64,000 bases of DNA from Begonia masoniana (GCA_022432975.1 CM039512.1:6832858-6896857), one strand, 5' to 3'. Positions 11,526 to 23,532 are shown, counted from the stretch's first letter. Notes: generated by a model not told the origin, from the letters alone. Translations and numbers: made by a program.

Positions 11526-11537
11526 CAAGGTGGAGTT
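11526..11537 (+). promoter_or_regulatory. Polypurine tract before the 3' LTR
   Basis: CAAGGTGGAGTT directly precedes the TGTTAG start of the 3' LTR. A similar GAAGGTGGAGATTGTCAG word near 11439 may be a duplicated or older tract. Confidence 0.75.
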
Positions 11538-11802
11538 TGTTAGAATTTGGTGTGACCCGAATTCTAGTTGGGCCAGGTCGGGCCCGTATATCTATATTAG
11601 AGTTTTAGGTTTTCTCTATATATTGATGCTTGAGTCGCAAAACTCATTGTACCGAATTGATATTAATGATTCTTTCCTCTGCCGTGGTTTTTTCCCTTTC
11701 TAGGGTTTCCACGTAAATTCGGTGTCCATTATTTTCTCGTTATTTCTTTTTTCGTATTCCGGATCGTTCGTTACTGGTGGATTCGGGCGTCTAATCCTAA
11801 CA
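11538..11802 (+). repeat. 3' LTR of the copia-like element
   Basis: 265 bp, matching the 5' LTR along its whole length and ending CTAACA, followed by the TGAAC target duplicate. Confidence 0.93.
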
Positions 11803-11807
11803 TGAAC

Positions 11808-12235
11808 TCTCCTCAGAGTTGTTCGGAAAGGTAACCCACGTCAACTATGAATAATATAATTTCTAAAGAGGAAATTTCTTACGTTTTCTTGTTCGGATTT
11901 GTGCATAGAATCTCCAGCCTTCAACGAAATCTTCGACGCTCTTCCCCCCTCTGAATCTTGATACCAAATGTTCAGAATCCTTCAACGAAACATGAGAGAA
12001 ATCTGTTCAATTTCAAGACCCTCCGCCCAAAACATAGGAACCAAATTGGGAAGAGGAAAAATAGACTCACCTAGTCAAATTCTTCACACGCAGAGCGAAA
12101 TTAGATACCAAACAGAGAGGAGTCTGATCACAGCAAGGAGTTTTCACAAAAAATCAGAGTGAGAGCTTGGGATTGCTAGGGAGGTCTCTGCTTATGGAAA
12201 CATAGGATGGAGTTAAATTTGTACTTTAATTTACA
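11808..12235 (-). mobile_element. Remnant 5' end of another LTR retrotransposon, minus strand
   Basis: Read on the minus strand, an LTR-like end ...CTGAACA is followed by TTTGGTATCAAGATTC (plus-strand complement 11953-11966), which looks like an initiator-Met PBS. A leader-like stretch runs on towards 11808. No coding region or second LTR is visible. This is the sequence next to the plastid insert on its right side once the 8215-11802 element is removed. Confidence 0.45.
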
Positions 12236-12524
12236 TGTCGACTACAACACTTTCAAGTCTCATTAAAATGAGTAGTCATGGCACCCAACAACCTAAAAGC
12301 TCGTTACCTAACGGTATAACATAAATTAGAAACCCATTATGGGGATGATGATGTTAGTTAAACTAGATAAATATAAGATTAGGTTGAGACACATGAACTT
12401 AGTTCCATGAAATATGTTAAATATTTCATAATAATTTTGAGTTTGAGGTAACGATATGTTATGTCTGCACGTAACTCTAATTTTTTAAAAGTAATAATTT
12501 CATATGTTTCTATGATTTATTTTA

Positions 12525-13326
12525 GGATAATTATCGATTTGAACCCTGTACTATACACGGTTTTTCAATTCGCCCCCTGTACTAAAAAAACCGGCAAACC
12601 AAACTCTGTACTTTGATTCTGTTATCAGTTTTGACTTTCTATCAACAATTTTATTAAACCCCCATTGAAAAAACTACCAAACGATCTTCGATTCAGTTGA
12701 AATTTTTACCACATGTTCACTACTTAATGAGAAGATAATCTGAAAATTTTCGTGATTTTTTAGTACATGTAAGATTTATTGTAATTTTATTTTAATATTT
12801 TATAAAAATATTATAATAAATCATACAAATTTTAGAAAATCACGAAAAGTTTTCTAATCAAATATCGTTTGGTAGTTTTTTAAAAATTAATTTATAAAGT
12901 AAAGAAGAAACTGAGATTAATTTAAAAAAATACCAAAAGATATTATATTTATTTGAAACTTTTTTCACATGTTCAACACGTTATGAGTAGATAATAGAAA
13001 AATTGTCGTAATTTTTTAAAACTTGTATGATTTATTATAATATTTTTATAAAATACTAAAATAAAATTACAATAAATAGTACATATGTTAAAAAATCCTA
13101 AACATTTTTAAATTATCTTCTCATTAACTAGTGAACATGTGGTAAAAATTTCAACTAAATTCAAGATCGTTTGGTAGTTTTTTCAATGATGGTTTAATAA
13201 AATTGTTGATAGAAGGTCAAAACTGATAACAGAATCAAAGTACAGGGTTCGATTTGTGGATTTTCTTAATACAGGGGGCGAATTGAAAAAACGTGTATAG
13301 TACAAGGTTCAAATCGATAATTACCC
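12525..13326. mobile_element. Non-autonomous Mutator-like element with ~300-bp terminal inverted repeats
   Basis: The ends GGATAATTATCGATTTGAAC and (reverse) GGGTAATTATCGATTTGAAC start long inverted arms, about 12525-12840 and 13010-13326, that stay alike by eye for some 300 bp. A perfect 9-bp duplication TTTATTTTA flanks it (12516-12524 and 13327-13335). Long arms with a 9-bp duplication are the mark of MULEs. It is 802 bp with no transposase frame. Subterminal words (ACCACATGTTCAC, GATTTATTGTAATTTTA) recur at 31325-31810. Confidence 0.9.
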
Positions 13327-13335
13327 TTTATTTTA

Positions 13336-14405
13336 TTACTTGTAAATTCTACCGTCCATAGAAATGTTACATTAGAATAATAAATCAGCTACGTTGCACA
13401 ATTGGACATATGCTAATTAGACTGCTTACGTGTCATCGGGTAGGTATCAGGTCGAATTAACTGGTAACTTTAAATACGAGAATCCACGCGTCGAAAGAGC
13501 AAGGATCGGTTGGGAGAGAAATGCGACAGATCGATCGGTGGAGAGAGGAGAAAGAGAACAAATTCCTTAAAATATCCTCGGTCGTCGCAAGAAAGACACG
13601 TGGACTTCCATGAAAAAGGTCAAGGGCGACAATCAATCCCCCTTTCTCTTTCCTCCACCAAACAAACTTAGCACTTAACATATTGTATTTTTATAAGCAA
13701 ATAACTTACTATATTTACGAATTTTACCGATTAAGTTCTCTTCATTAGAGTTGTCAGTCGAAGAAATCACATTATTGTCACGTAATTTTTTTATTAGGTA
13801 ATTTTCAAAGAAAAACAAACAACTCGATAGAATAATTTTGAGTGTTAAGTTTTCGAACATTTTTTCTCAAAAAAATTCCAAAATCATTACACTAAGAGTT
13901 GCTTCTCTCTAAAATCGCTTAACAAAGAAGATTAAATGGCAAAAAATTTCTTTGTTTTGACTGCGCCCCCAATGAGAGTCGAGATTGTTATTTGCTTCAA
14001 AAAAATATAATGACTTGCTCGTTTTTTCATCTCTAAAGTTAATAGTTAACATGCACTTATCCTTTAAACACTATGTCTAAGAGTGGTCATGCTATTACAA
14101 AAAAATATAAAAAGTAAATTTTGATTTATTTTATTTTAATTTAATTTATCTAAAATTATTTGAAGTGAGTAATTAATTATGTAAGTAAAAGACAGATGAA
14201 TAAAGTGAAAGAGGATTAGAGCCGTACAAGGGAAGATGCCCTCAACGCTACCTAAAGTTATGTGATTTCTACTTATTCACACGTGCCATTCTTGTACCTC
14301 TCCCTTCTTGCCTTTTCCTTCTCCTACCTTCGCCATTTTTCATTCTCTCTCTCTCTCTCTCTCTCTGGGTGCCTTTCGGTGAATGCGACAGCGGCTCGGA
14401 GTGTA
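13336..14405. other. Intergenic region and PP2C upstream sequence
   Basis: AT-rich with no gene visible. An AATATAAAAAG word near 14103 could be a TATA box for the PP2C gene. The CT microsatellite at 14344-14366 lies in the probable 5' untranslated region. Confidence 0.5.
14344..14366. repeat. (CT)n microsatellite in the PP2C 5' leader
   Basis: About eleven uninterrupted CT units, 40 bp upstream of the chosen start codon. CT tracts are common in plant 5' leaders. Confidence 0.85.
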
Positions 14406-16919
14406 ATGGAAACCGCGGAGGACGACCAGCTCGACCGGCCAGGCTCGCTTCTTGACCCAGAAGGATTATCCATGAGCTCATCAGGATCCTCGTCGCTCCT
14501 CGCCACATCTAGCTCCGGCGAAATCTCCAGCACCAGCGGAAGTTCTGGTGAAATTTCTGCCCTACTGTTGTCGGAGTCTGTTACGCCGATTCTACTAGAG
14601 AGTCCTACGTTGTCAGGCGAAAACTTGGAGAAAGTGACAATGAAGGAAGCGGGAAGGCCGAAGAAGTGCATCGGGAAGAACAATAGCAGGGTGAGTTGGG
14701 GGTTTACTTCGGTTATTGGAAGGCGGAAAGAGATGGAGGATGCTATAGCTATTTTTCCCGGTTTCATGTCCCGCACTTGCGATCATGTCGGTGGCTGTAC
14801 GGCTTCCGGCTCCAGAACATCTGCCGAGATTTCGCCGATTCATTTCTTCGGCGTTTACGACGGTCACGGTGGCTCTCAGGTACATTTCATTTCATTTCAT
14901 TTCGAATCAATATAAAACTTCAATTTGTATGTTTATTCATTCTAGCATTACGCATCAATTTCTTCAACAATCTGTTGTACCAATCTTCTTCAGACTCCCA
15001 TTAAAATTTCCAAAACTTTTTTCATAAATTCTTTTGCTAATAATGACTTTCCAACTACGGCGGACAAATGTCCTAAAGAGACTGGTCCACGCTGAGATAA
15101 TTGATGTGGCTTCTTTTTCCAACCAGGACACGTGTTCTTTGATACACATTCCTCTCTCTGTAAGCTACACAAACCTTCCACGGTAGGCGTGGAAAAATAA
15201 ACAGCTAAAGTAAATTTTTAGTAATGGCGTGAAAATGTGATCTTTAATGTCGTTGGTACTCCTAAAAATTTGATTGTTTTGACTACAGTTGGTTTTCCGA
15301 GGAAAAATGTCTTTTGTTTTCGGAGTTTTTAAGAGTTGTATCTGATCAGATCTGAAAAATTTATGCCTGACGGATACAATCCTGTGGTTTCTTTGATGCT
15401 GGAAGCAAAAGTCTAGGTGGGCCAAGAAATTCCTATAAAATAGGAAGACTCATATTAAAAGACTTTCTATTTTTTTGTCTTTTGTTTACTATATCCTCCT
15501 AAATATAGCATCTGTGGTTCCCACTGTGTTTTCTAATGGCGGAATGCGGATTGAGTTGGGGACATCTGTTGGCATGTGCTTATTCGAGAAAATGAGACTT
15601 GGGTCGTTCATGATTTTAAGAGTCAGATCTATTACTAGCTTACCTATCTGGTCATAGCTTTTTTTTGTTTATTTATTTGAACAAATCAATGCAGTGATTA
15701 ATCTTGTAATTCTTAACCGTGTTAAAAGATAAAGGCTTTGTTATGTTTCTGCTGCTGTTATTCTTTGTATCATGGAATCTTAGTTGAGATCCACATTTGC
15801 AAAATTCTAAGCCCTGACACGATCTAATGACTTCAGTGGAAATATAATAGGTGGCTAAATTTTGTGCGAAACGAATGCACGAGGTGATAGCTGAAGAGTG
15901 GGAAAAAGAAGTTGTAAACGACTACGGATGGCAGAGGAGGTGGGAATTGGCACTGTCAAATGGTTTTGAAAGGACGGATAATGAAGTTGTGACAGAGACG
16001 GTAGCAGCCGACATGGTTGGATCGACTGCCATTGTCGTGGTTGTATCGAGCTGCCAGATAATCGTATCCAACTGTGGAGACTCAAGGGCAGTGCTTGTTA
16101 GGCAGACTCAGACCATCCCTCTGACTGTGGATCAAAAGGTCAGAGCAGAAACTCTGTCCCATTTTCTTTTGTAGTAGGAAAGAATAGCTATTTAGCTTAG
16201 CTTAGACAAGTTATTTTAATAAAATGTTGTTGTTCATTTAACAGCCTGATCGAGAGGATGAACTCCAGCGAATTGAAGAACAGGGAGGGAAAGTCATAAA
16301 CTGGATGGGCGCTAGAGTACTCGGAGTTCTTGCCATGTCGAGAGCCATAGGTTCTCTTTAATCTTAATCTCCATTTTTGTTCTCATCTTACTTCTGTGCC
16401 CATTCAGTTTTCCCTATGTTCTTCAAGTTGCTTGTCTTAAACACGACAAAAAAACATCGGTATGATTGATTTTCTGTCTGGTATCGAATCCGAAGCCGAT
16501 TTAGAATTACTTGCTGTATAAATAAACGATATGGCTCCTTCTATGTGCATCCATTTGTTTGGCTGATTTCTATCTAAATTTGACCTTGCTCATATCTTGT
16601 TGTTTCAGGTGACAGGTACTTGCGGCCATGGATAATTCCAGATCCAGAGATTACTTTCACGAAGAGAAGCGACGAGGACGAATGTGTTATATTAGCGAGT
16701 GATGGGCTATGGGATGTAATGACCAATGAAGAGGTAGGTGAGGTAGCTCGTCGATTTTTAAGACGGAGAGCTAGATCCGCAATGTCTAAGGAGACATGTC
16801 TGGCACAAGTTGTCGCAGATAATCTCACCGAAATAGCTTACGGAAGAAATAGTTCTGATAATATTTCTATTATCGTCATTGATTTGAAATCTAGGCGAAC
16901 TCTGCCTCAGAGGCCGTGA
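14406..16919 (+). CDS. Clade A protein phosphatase 2C (ABI1/HAB-like)
   Basis: Four exons, 14406-14879, 15851-16138, 16245-16350 and 16609-16919, join in frame into 392 residues with GT-AG introns. An upstream in-frame ATG at 14262 would add 48 hydrophobic/Ser residues across the CT repeat, so the METAEDDQL start is preferred. Residues 20-60 are Ser-rich and variable. The PP2C fold shows the metal ligands: ED at 111-112, DGHGG at 152-156, SDG near 320-322 and DN at 373-374. The segment [20 protein letters not shown] keeps the Trp (W274) that, in ABI1 and HAB1, inserts into the ABA receptor. The family dephosphorylates SnRK2 kinases in ABA signalling, in nucleus and cytosol. Clade A is well supported; the exact orthologue is not determined. 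It is convergent with the ABCB gene. Confidence 0.93.
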
Positions 16920-17377
16920 CCGGGAGTGGAACCCCACATCAGATTACTTAAAACTGGAGGTAGAAGTAATATGGTCAATCTCTGCTCTTTATGATTAATT
17001 GGTGATTTGCCATTCATCAGACTCAGTACTTCCAAAACTAGAGGAGTAGAAGAACAAGAGTCTGAGAATTGTTTTTTTACAAATCTGCCAGTTTAGGTCT
17101 TTTTTTTTTTTCAAATGAGGAAACAGAGAATACAAAGAAACTAAATATAATAAATAGTTCCATCTTTTTGCATTACCATTCCAGTCTTGTTCGATTTTCG
17201 AATTTGTCTCTGTATGTTAGTGCATTATTTATCGATGGGACGAAAGATTTATTCGATCCGATGAAGTATGAATAGTTTTTTTACATCATCGAGGACTCGA
17301 AAAGGGTTTCCGGCTCTGGAAACTCTGTTGGAATTATCTATTAGTCTCGCATATTTAGCTACATTAATGTAATATAG
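16920..17377. other. Convergent intergenic region (3' ends of PP2C and ABCB)
   Basis: 458 bp between two stop codons facing each other. It must hold both 3' untranslated regions. A short poly-T/poly-A-rich stretch near 17100-17150 is the only visible feature. Confidence 0.6.
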
Positions 17378-20300
17378 TTAAGTTTGGAGTTTAGCAAGAT
17401 CAAAGAAAGCGCCACGCTTGTTCTTGAGCTGAGCGTAGGACCCTTGCTCCACCATCTTACCGTCTACCACAAAGGCTATGGAGTCGAGCTTTTTGATTGT
17501 GTTGAGCCGATGAGCCACCACGATTGTACTCCTTCCGACCATTATCCGGTCCAACGCTTCCTGCACGGCTTGCTCCGATTGCACGTCAAGAGCGCTTGTT
17601 GCCTCGTCGAGCAGTAGTATCGTCGGGTTTCGAATTATTGCTCTTGCGATTGCTATTCTTTGCTTCTGCCCTCCAGACAATTGCACTCCTCTTTCACCGC
17701 ATTCTGTCTCGTAACCATCTTTCAGAGATCTACGAAATATGGAAATGGAGTCGAAAGATCAAATATTTACAGGTCTAGTTGTCTAAATCTGAAATGCTTT
17801 GGTTGTTGTCAGCGGCAGGGAAGAACAAATACTTACGAGATGAATTCGTGGGCATTGCTGGCCTTGGCAGCCTCGACGACCTCACTCTCGGAAGCATCGA
17901 GTTTGCTGAAGATGATGTTGTCTCTGAATGGTGCCGGAGTAGATAACCGGCTCTTGGCTGACAAGGGCGGTATGTCTTCTGTACCAATGGAGGTCGAGCA
18001 CTCTGATGTCCATTCCGTCCACTTTCACTGACCCTCTCTCGGCGTCGTAGAACCTTAGAATTAGTCCGATCACGGTTGATTTCCCGCTCCCACTTTTTCC
18101 GGCCAGTCCGACGCTTGTCCCAGGTTTCACCTCCAAGCTGAAATTACGTAGGACTAAGCTCTCCGGTCTGCCCGGGTAGCGAAAATCGACTTTCTTCAGC
18201 TCGATATTTCCTCTTATTTTCCCTCCCTTTCTTCCATTTCCGTCCTGTTCCACCTGAGGATCAACATGAAATTGAAGCGTCTATTTCAAGACGATGGTAG
18301 TAGATTTTAGATATGACTTACAGTGGTAGAGCACGGAATTAGCGATTTCCGGTCGAGAATCTGGAAGACCGAAGCAACTGCGGCCGAGCCTTTCGCTAAA
18401 TCCGACGTCATACTACCCGCTTCGGCTATAACCTTGCCGGTACTGACCAAAATGAAGAATGTCTTGAACACGTCTCCGGCCGATATCTGGCCCTTTTCGA
18501 CGAGGGTCCCACCGAACCAGAAATCAAACGCCCATGACATGAAAGTCAGGCACTGAGCGGACCCGATTCCGATCCCCGCTAGCCATGATTTCTTTCGAGC
18601 TTCCTTTCTCGGTTCCGCCTGAGCCTCGTCGAAAAGTTGAAGAACTTTCTGCACACTTCCAAATGATGTCACAATTCTGTGATTATAGACCGCCTCCACT
18701 GCTAGCTGGGTGCTCTGGTTTTGAGCCTTGACAAAGTTTGCAGAAATGCTCGAGAGCAAGACTTTTCTCGTGTAGAAACAGAGAATCGTGAGCGGCTGGA
18801 CAGCAATCATGACGACTGCTAACTTCCAAGCAACGACAAGCCCCATGATCATGGCAATGGTGACGGCCGAGGTTGTCTGGACTAACAAGGAGACTCTATC
18901 CGCAACTAGAGACTTAACCATGGAAGCTTCATTGCTTAATCTCGAGCACAAAGCACCGCTCGAATTCTTCTCCTCGTCGAACCAAGCTGTTTCGAAGGTC
19001 AAGATATTCTCCAGCATTCTTAATCGTATCCGTTTTGTCAGATGCTCACCCATGTAAGCGAAATTATAATGCTGAAGGAGGTTTACAATTAGAGAAACAA
19101 GAGAGAGAGATGAGAAAATTAAGGAATATGTCCTGATTCTTGCTCGCATTTCGTCATGGTTTGGCTCGAAGAAAGCCGACAACATACCACCTATCGTAAT
19201 CGCATAGACCGGTTGAACTGCTCCGAACGTGATGGCCGAGAGGCTTCCGATTATTCCTTGCTTCCACTCCGGTAAATTCAAAGAGATGAGGCGTGAAAAA
19301 GAAGGTGGTGGGAAAGGAAGTGCAGGGGGAGGGGTCTCAATAGACAGGGGTGATCTAGCAAAGGGAGATGGACTTGATTTAGCGCTTGCTCTACCAACAC
19401 TGCTCATGGCCACTGAGGATATCCGAGAGTCTGGATTTTGGTCGGCATCGTCGCAGCTGAACTGTCGTTGCAGCTTCACTAGCTTCGCATAATGGCCATC
19501 TTTTCGGGTGATGAGATCATGGTGTGAGCCTATTTCGATGATGGAGCCATTGCTCATCACGGCTATGGTGTCGGCATTTCGAACAGTCAAGAGCTTGTGC
19601 GCAACCACCTGGGGATCATAAACAGATGTTCTATAATTTAGCTTAAACGCCGCCACATCTACTTGAAATCATAGAGCTATGAAGGATGGTTAGTTAACCA
19701 GTTCAAATGATCAAAGAAAACACAAAAATAGATGAGAAGATCAATCAAAAGCATTTTGTAACGTACCCAAATATTCCAGAATGATCTAAAATCAAGATAA
19801 ACAGTGATGATGGTCACGAAATTCTACCGGGTTTGATCCAAAACAAATGATATTGAGATGAGTTTTGACTAAACCAATGACAAACTACAGATGAAAAGAG
19901 AAGAATTACCAGAGTGGTTCTTCCCATGGAGGCTTGGTTGAGGGCAGACTGGACTAGTGCTTCAGATTCAAAGTCAAGGGCACTAGTTGCTTCATCAAGC
20001 AGAAGAATTACAGGGTTTTTAACTACTGCCCTAGCAATTGCTATCCTTTGCTTTTGTCCACCGGATAGGAGAGCCCCTCTCTCACCAATCTGGCTCTCAC
20101 AGAAAGCAAGAATATATCAAAATTTACCATAGCTTCTTCATAGAAACAGCGAAGGACAGATACCCCAATGGAGCTCTTAGGGTGTATATTGTGAAAAGAA
20201 GAGATTAGAGTAGAGAAAAAAAAGTTAACCTTTGTCTCGTATCCTTCCGGTAGCTGTCTAATGAAATTATGAGCATTGGCAGCCATGGCTGCCGCTTGAA

Positions 20301-22948
20301 CTTCCTCCGTTGAAGCATCAGGCTTTCCAAACAAAATATTCTCCTTTACAGAAGTACCAAACAGTGCATGTTCTTGGCTAACAAGACCCATTTTTCCTCT
20401 TATCCATTTCAACTTTAAATTCCTTATATCTACGCCGTCAATCTTCACAACTCCGTCGTCTGCGTCGTAAAACCTTTGCACCAAAGCAATGGCAGTCGAT
20501 TTCCCGCTTCCGCTCGCTCCGACAAGAGCCACGGTCTTTCCGGCTTCGATTTTCAGGTTGAAGTCTTTGAGAACTACGGAATCTGGACGAGAAGGGTATG
20601 TGAATCTAACGTTTTCAAATTCTAACTCTCCTTTGATGTTTCCCAGTTGGATTCCTTTTGTTTCTTCCCCATCTATCAATGGTGTTCTGTCGATTCTGTC
20701 GAATATTCTTGCTGCTGCAACTGAGGCTTCTGTGAAATATTTTACATCTGGTAGTGCTGCTCCAAGAGATCTGCATCAAGAATTATTTCTCGATTAGCTT
20801 CCTTAAGTTCCCCACCAATCTTCTCTAACAAGATAATGAACTGGGTGAAGAAGGATAATGCCCTAACTAGCAAAACCAAGCCTCAATTTGAGTTTTCATG
20901 TTTAAGAATTTAACACCACAAAAACTCTATTGATTAGTAAAATATTGTCCGTTTTAAGCCAAGATCCACTCATGTTTTCTCTTGGATTTGATCCAAAAAT
21001 ATATTGTACTAGTTGGGGATGAAAACATGCTATATATATAAAGTACACCAAGATCACAAATTTCTAATGTGCAATTGTGGTCACATCTTTTGGTATCGAG
21101 CTCCAAAGAGCCCTCACAACGATGTGCCACCACAATCACCCCCTCGACAGGTCCAACATTTTTGTCGGCCAAATTTTGACGTGGCTCTGACACTAGTAAT
21201 GTAATACCTCAACCTCCATCGACTAAGACAATATTATCTATTTTGGGTCAAGGTCCGTTCAATATTATTATTGAGTTTGATTTTCAAAGTTCTTGTATTA
21301 ATTAGAGATGACATGTTATATATATAGAGCATCTCACACCATGAGTTTTCGATGTAGAATTGTAGTCACATCATTAGGTCTTGGGCCAACAAGTGCTATT
21401 AAAGACGAGACACGAAAAGAATATCAAAAAAGAATTTCGTGTTCACACGATCAACTTCTTATGTTCAAAGAAATGATCATCGAAATAATGGGTTGATGCC
21501 AAAATATCCGCGATCATCAAATATTCAAGAAGACTTGGATTTTTTAGAAGAATTGTATGTTTTTTTGGGGGAAAAGTTGAGAGAAATTCCATACTTACAG
21601 TCCACTAAGAATGAAGGAGATGCCAGCAGCATAAATCCTGCCTCCACTTTCAGCTTTGTACATAACCAAATGGCTTCCATACCAAGCAAGAAAACCCCAT
21701 ATTGCGAAAGACAAACCAGTACTTCCCACAGCCAAACCTTTCGCAACTCCTTGCCTAATTCCAAGCCTCGTCGTTTTATCCAAAATCTCTGAATATCTTT
21801 CAGCAATTCTCTTCTCCGCAGTGAAAGAATACACCGTTTTAATGGAACTCAATGCTTGTTCTACAATGGTGTTTGCTTTGCCGTACTCCTCGTAAGATTT
21901 CTGGGATAAATAGAGAAGGTATTTCCCGTAAATTAAGCCTGGAATTATCAGAAGTAGTAGAGTTGGAAAAGCTATTATGGTTAGCCTCCATGAAAAGTAA
22001 GTGGCAAATCCAATCCCCGATATAAAAACTGATGAGTTCATCACAAATATAGGTACCTGCAAAATCAAATTCAATAGTTTAACCAAATTTCAAATACTAG
22101 ATGTAAATTCATTCTGCTAAAACTGAGCTTTGGCGACAAAAGAAAATACCTTCTCACTTAGAACTTCTTGTATGAGAGAAGTGTCTTTCGAAATGCTGTT
22201 GACTACCTCAGAAGTGGTTGCTTCTTGCGAATCAAAAAACCCAACTTCTTGTCTGAGAATTGCTTCCAAATACTTATAACGAATCTTTAGCACCTGCCTT
22301 TCACTGGTTTTGCTCCAGCAATACCCTTCTGCCAAAAACATTTAAATTCAATTGGTCAAAAGCTTTGTTTTTTTGTGCAGACGACTCTAGGGTTTCTAAA
22401 TGTTTTTTTTCCTCAGAAAAAAAAAATTAACCAAAAAAATAGAGAAAAGAAGGTATTTTCTTCTTGTTTTTTTTTTTTCAAGTTTTCATCTTTAAAATTA
22501 TTAGGTCAATCTCTGGCTGTTTTCTTAACTACTCTGGTCAATAAACAAAAGGGTACTTGAAAAATTACCCAAGAATCCAACCACCATCACTGCTAAAGCC
22601 AAGTAGACGAAGTATAAACTGCACTGTGAGCAAACAAAAGACCAAAAATGAGAAATGAAAAGTTGTGTGCGGGAAAACTTCTCAAGAGTATTAAGTACTG
22701 TATAGGCCAACCTTTTCAACCTCATCCATGAAATTTTGATTATTCTCTTTGCTGTCTCCACGACCCAAACTGTTCATAAGACGACTGGCGAAAACAAGCA
22801 AACAGTTGGTTGACATACCATCTCCAATAGCTCCAATAATTCCGAACAAGACGAGCAAAACATCTATCCCATCAGCGTATCTGAAGATGACGAAAAGAGA
22901 TTTTTTGTCTTTTCTTCTCATATCCTTCTTCTCCATTGAAGAATCCAT
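17378..22948 (-). CDS. ABCB-type transporter (ABCB15-like), one-base frameshift in NBD2
   Basis: Nine exons on the minus strand: 22712-22948, 22569-22623, 22150-22328, 21599-22056, 20230-20770, 19910-20089, 18322-19608, 17837-18253 and 17378-17729. They would make a full transporter of 1234 residues (TMD-NBD-TMD-NBD), the usual length. NBD1 has Walker [10 protein letters not shown] (394-402), LSGGQ (498-502) and ILLLDE (518-523). NBD2 has Walker [10 protein letters not shown] (1031-1039), with LSGGQ and LLLDE in the last exon. Exon 8 is 417 nt where phase requires 416: an extra base near 17922-17927 shifts the frame after IYSGTI and leads to a stop at 17882, removing the signature and Walker B of NBD2. 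All other junctions keep frame. This is either a recent null allele or a base-call error. The family exports small organic substrates at the plasma membrane; the substrate is unknown. Confidence 0.92.
20935..21400. repeat. Two copies of a dispersed repeat inside ABCB intron 4
   Basis: Two head-to-tail related segments (about 20935-21205 and 21216-21390) share the order: a GGATTTGATCC-like word, ACTAGTTGGGGATGA-like word, TATATATA, then CACAAATTTCTAATG-like and a TTGTGGTCACATC-like word. Related words recur at 34360-34500 and 35090-35230. The class is not known to me. Confidence 0.5.
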
Positions 22949-23532
22949 TTTTTTGCTTCTTAGAAATCCCTCAAATGCAATTGAACGAGAAGAGCTTTGT
23001 ATATGTATATCAGTGGAGACAGGAGGAAGAAGAAGCTCTGTACGAACCCAACTTTGAATGGCGAAGTACGCTCAAATGAACGCAATATATTTGCACTAAT
23101 ATATAGCATAGAGTAGGACGCTAAATTTGCTCCATGTTTTTTATGTTTGGGGATTTTACTTTCAAAGCCATGGAGATAGTGTTCAACAAAGATGACTATG
23201 ACTACTCGCCAATTTTTCTGCTTTAATTTCTTTATTGATTTTGAATGGGTTTGTACAGTTGTTCAACCTTTAAATATGAGTCTTCTCCCTCGCTGCCTTT
23301 TTTATTAATTATTTATGAGGAAACCATTTTACCAGAAAAAGATAATGTCTTTAGTTCTATATTTGGGTTTCATCAGTCATCGGTGGCTGCAGTTCCATTG
23401 GTTCAGTACCAGCCTCTCAGTTATAAAATATATTGCAATACAGAAAAAAGGTTTATTTACAGGCTTTGGCCATAGTTTTGGTTGAAGTTAATTTATTTAT
23501 TGATTTTGAATGGGTTTGTAGAGGCGCTCTCT
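22949..23532. other. ABCB upstream region
   Basis: No gene is visible. It should contain the ABCB promoter. The stretch from about 23230 onwards contains TTTATTGATTTTGAATGGGT twice (about 23230 and 23496), a short direct repeat. Confidence 0.5.
23097..23107 (-). promoter_or_regulatory. Possible TATA box of the ABCB gene
   Basis: The minus strand reads GCTATATATTA about 150 bp upstream of the ATG at 22948, a plausible distance. The support is position and sequence only. Confidence 0.35.

Larger units (their letters stand above)
8215..11802 (+). mobile_element. Copia-like LTR retrotransposon lacking most of pol
   Basis: The element is 3588 bp long. It has near-identical LTRs (8215-8481 and 11538-11802, each TGTTAG...CTAACA), a primer-binding site TGGTATCAAAGC at 8484-8495 matching the initiator-Met tRNA type, and a polypurine tract (AAGGTGGAG) just before the 3' LTR. 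A perfect 5-bp target duplication TGAAC flanks it (8210-8214 and 11803-11807). By eye the LTRs differ by about ten substitutions and two single-base indels, roughly 96% identity. The interior has gag and an aspartic protease start but no integrase, RT or RNase H, so it is non-autonomous. Confidence 0.95.

Noticed and set aside
14262..14405. Upstream in-frame ATG extending PP2C by 48 residues
   Set aside because: The extension spans the CT microsatellite and has no similarity to PP2C N-termini; kept only as an alternative start.
21439..21806. Plus and minus frames of 90-120 residues over the ABCB exon 4 edge
   Set aside because: They read through an exon-intron junction or antisense to a real exon.
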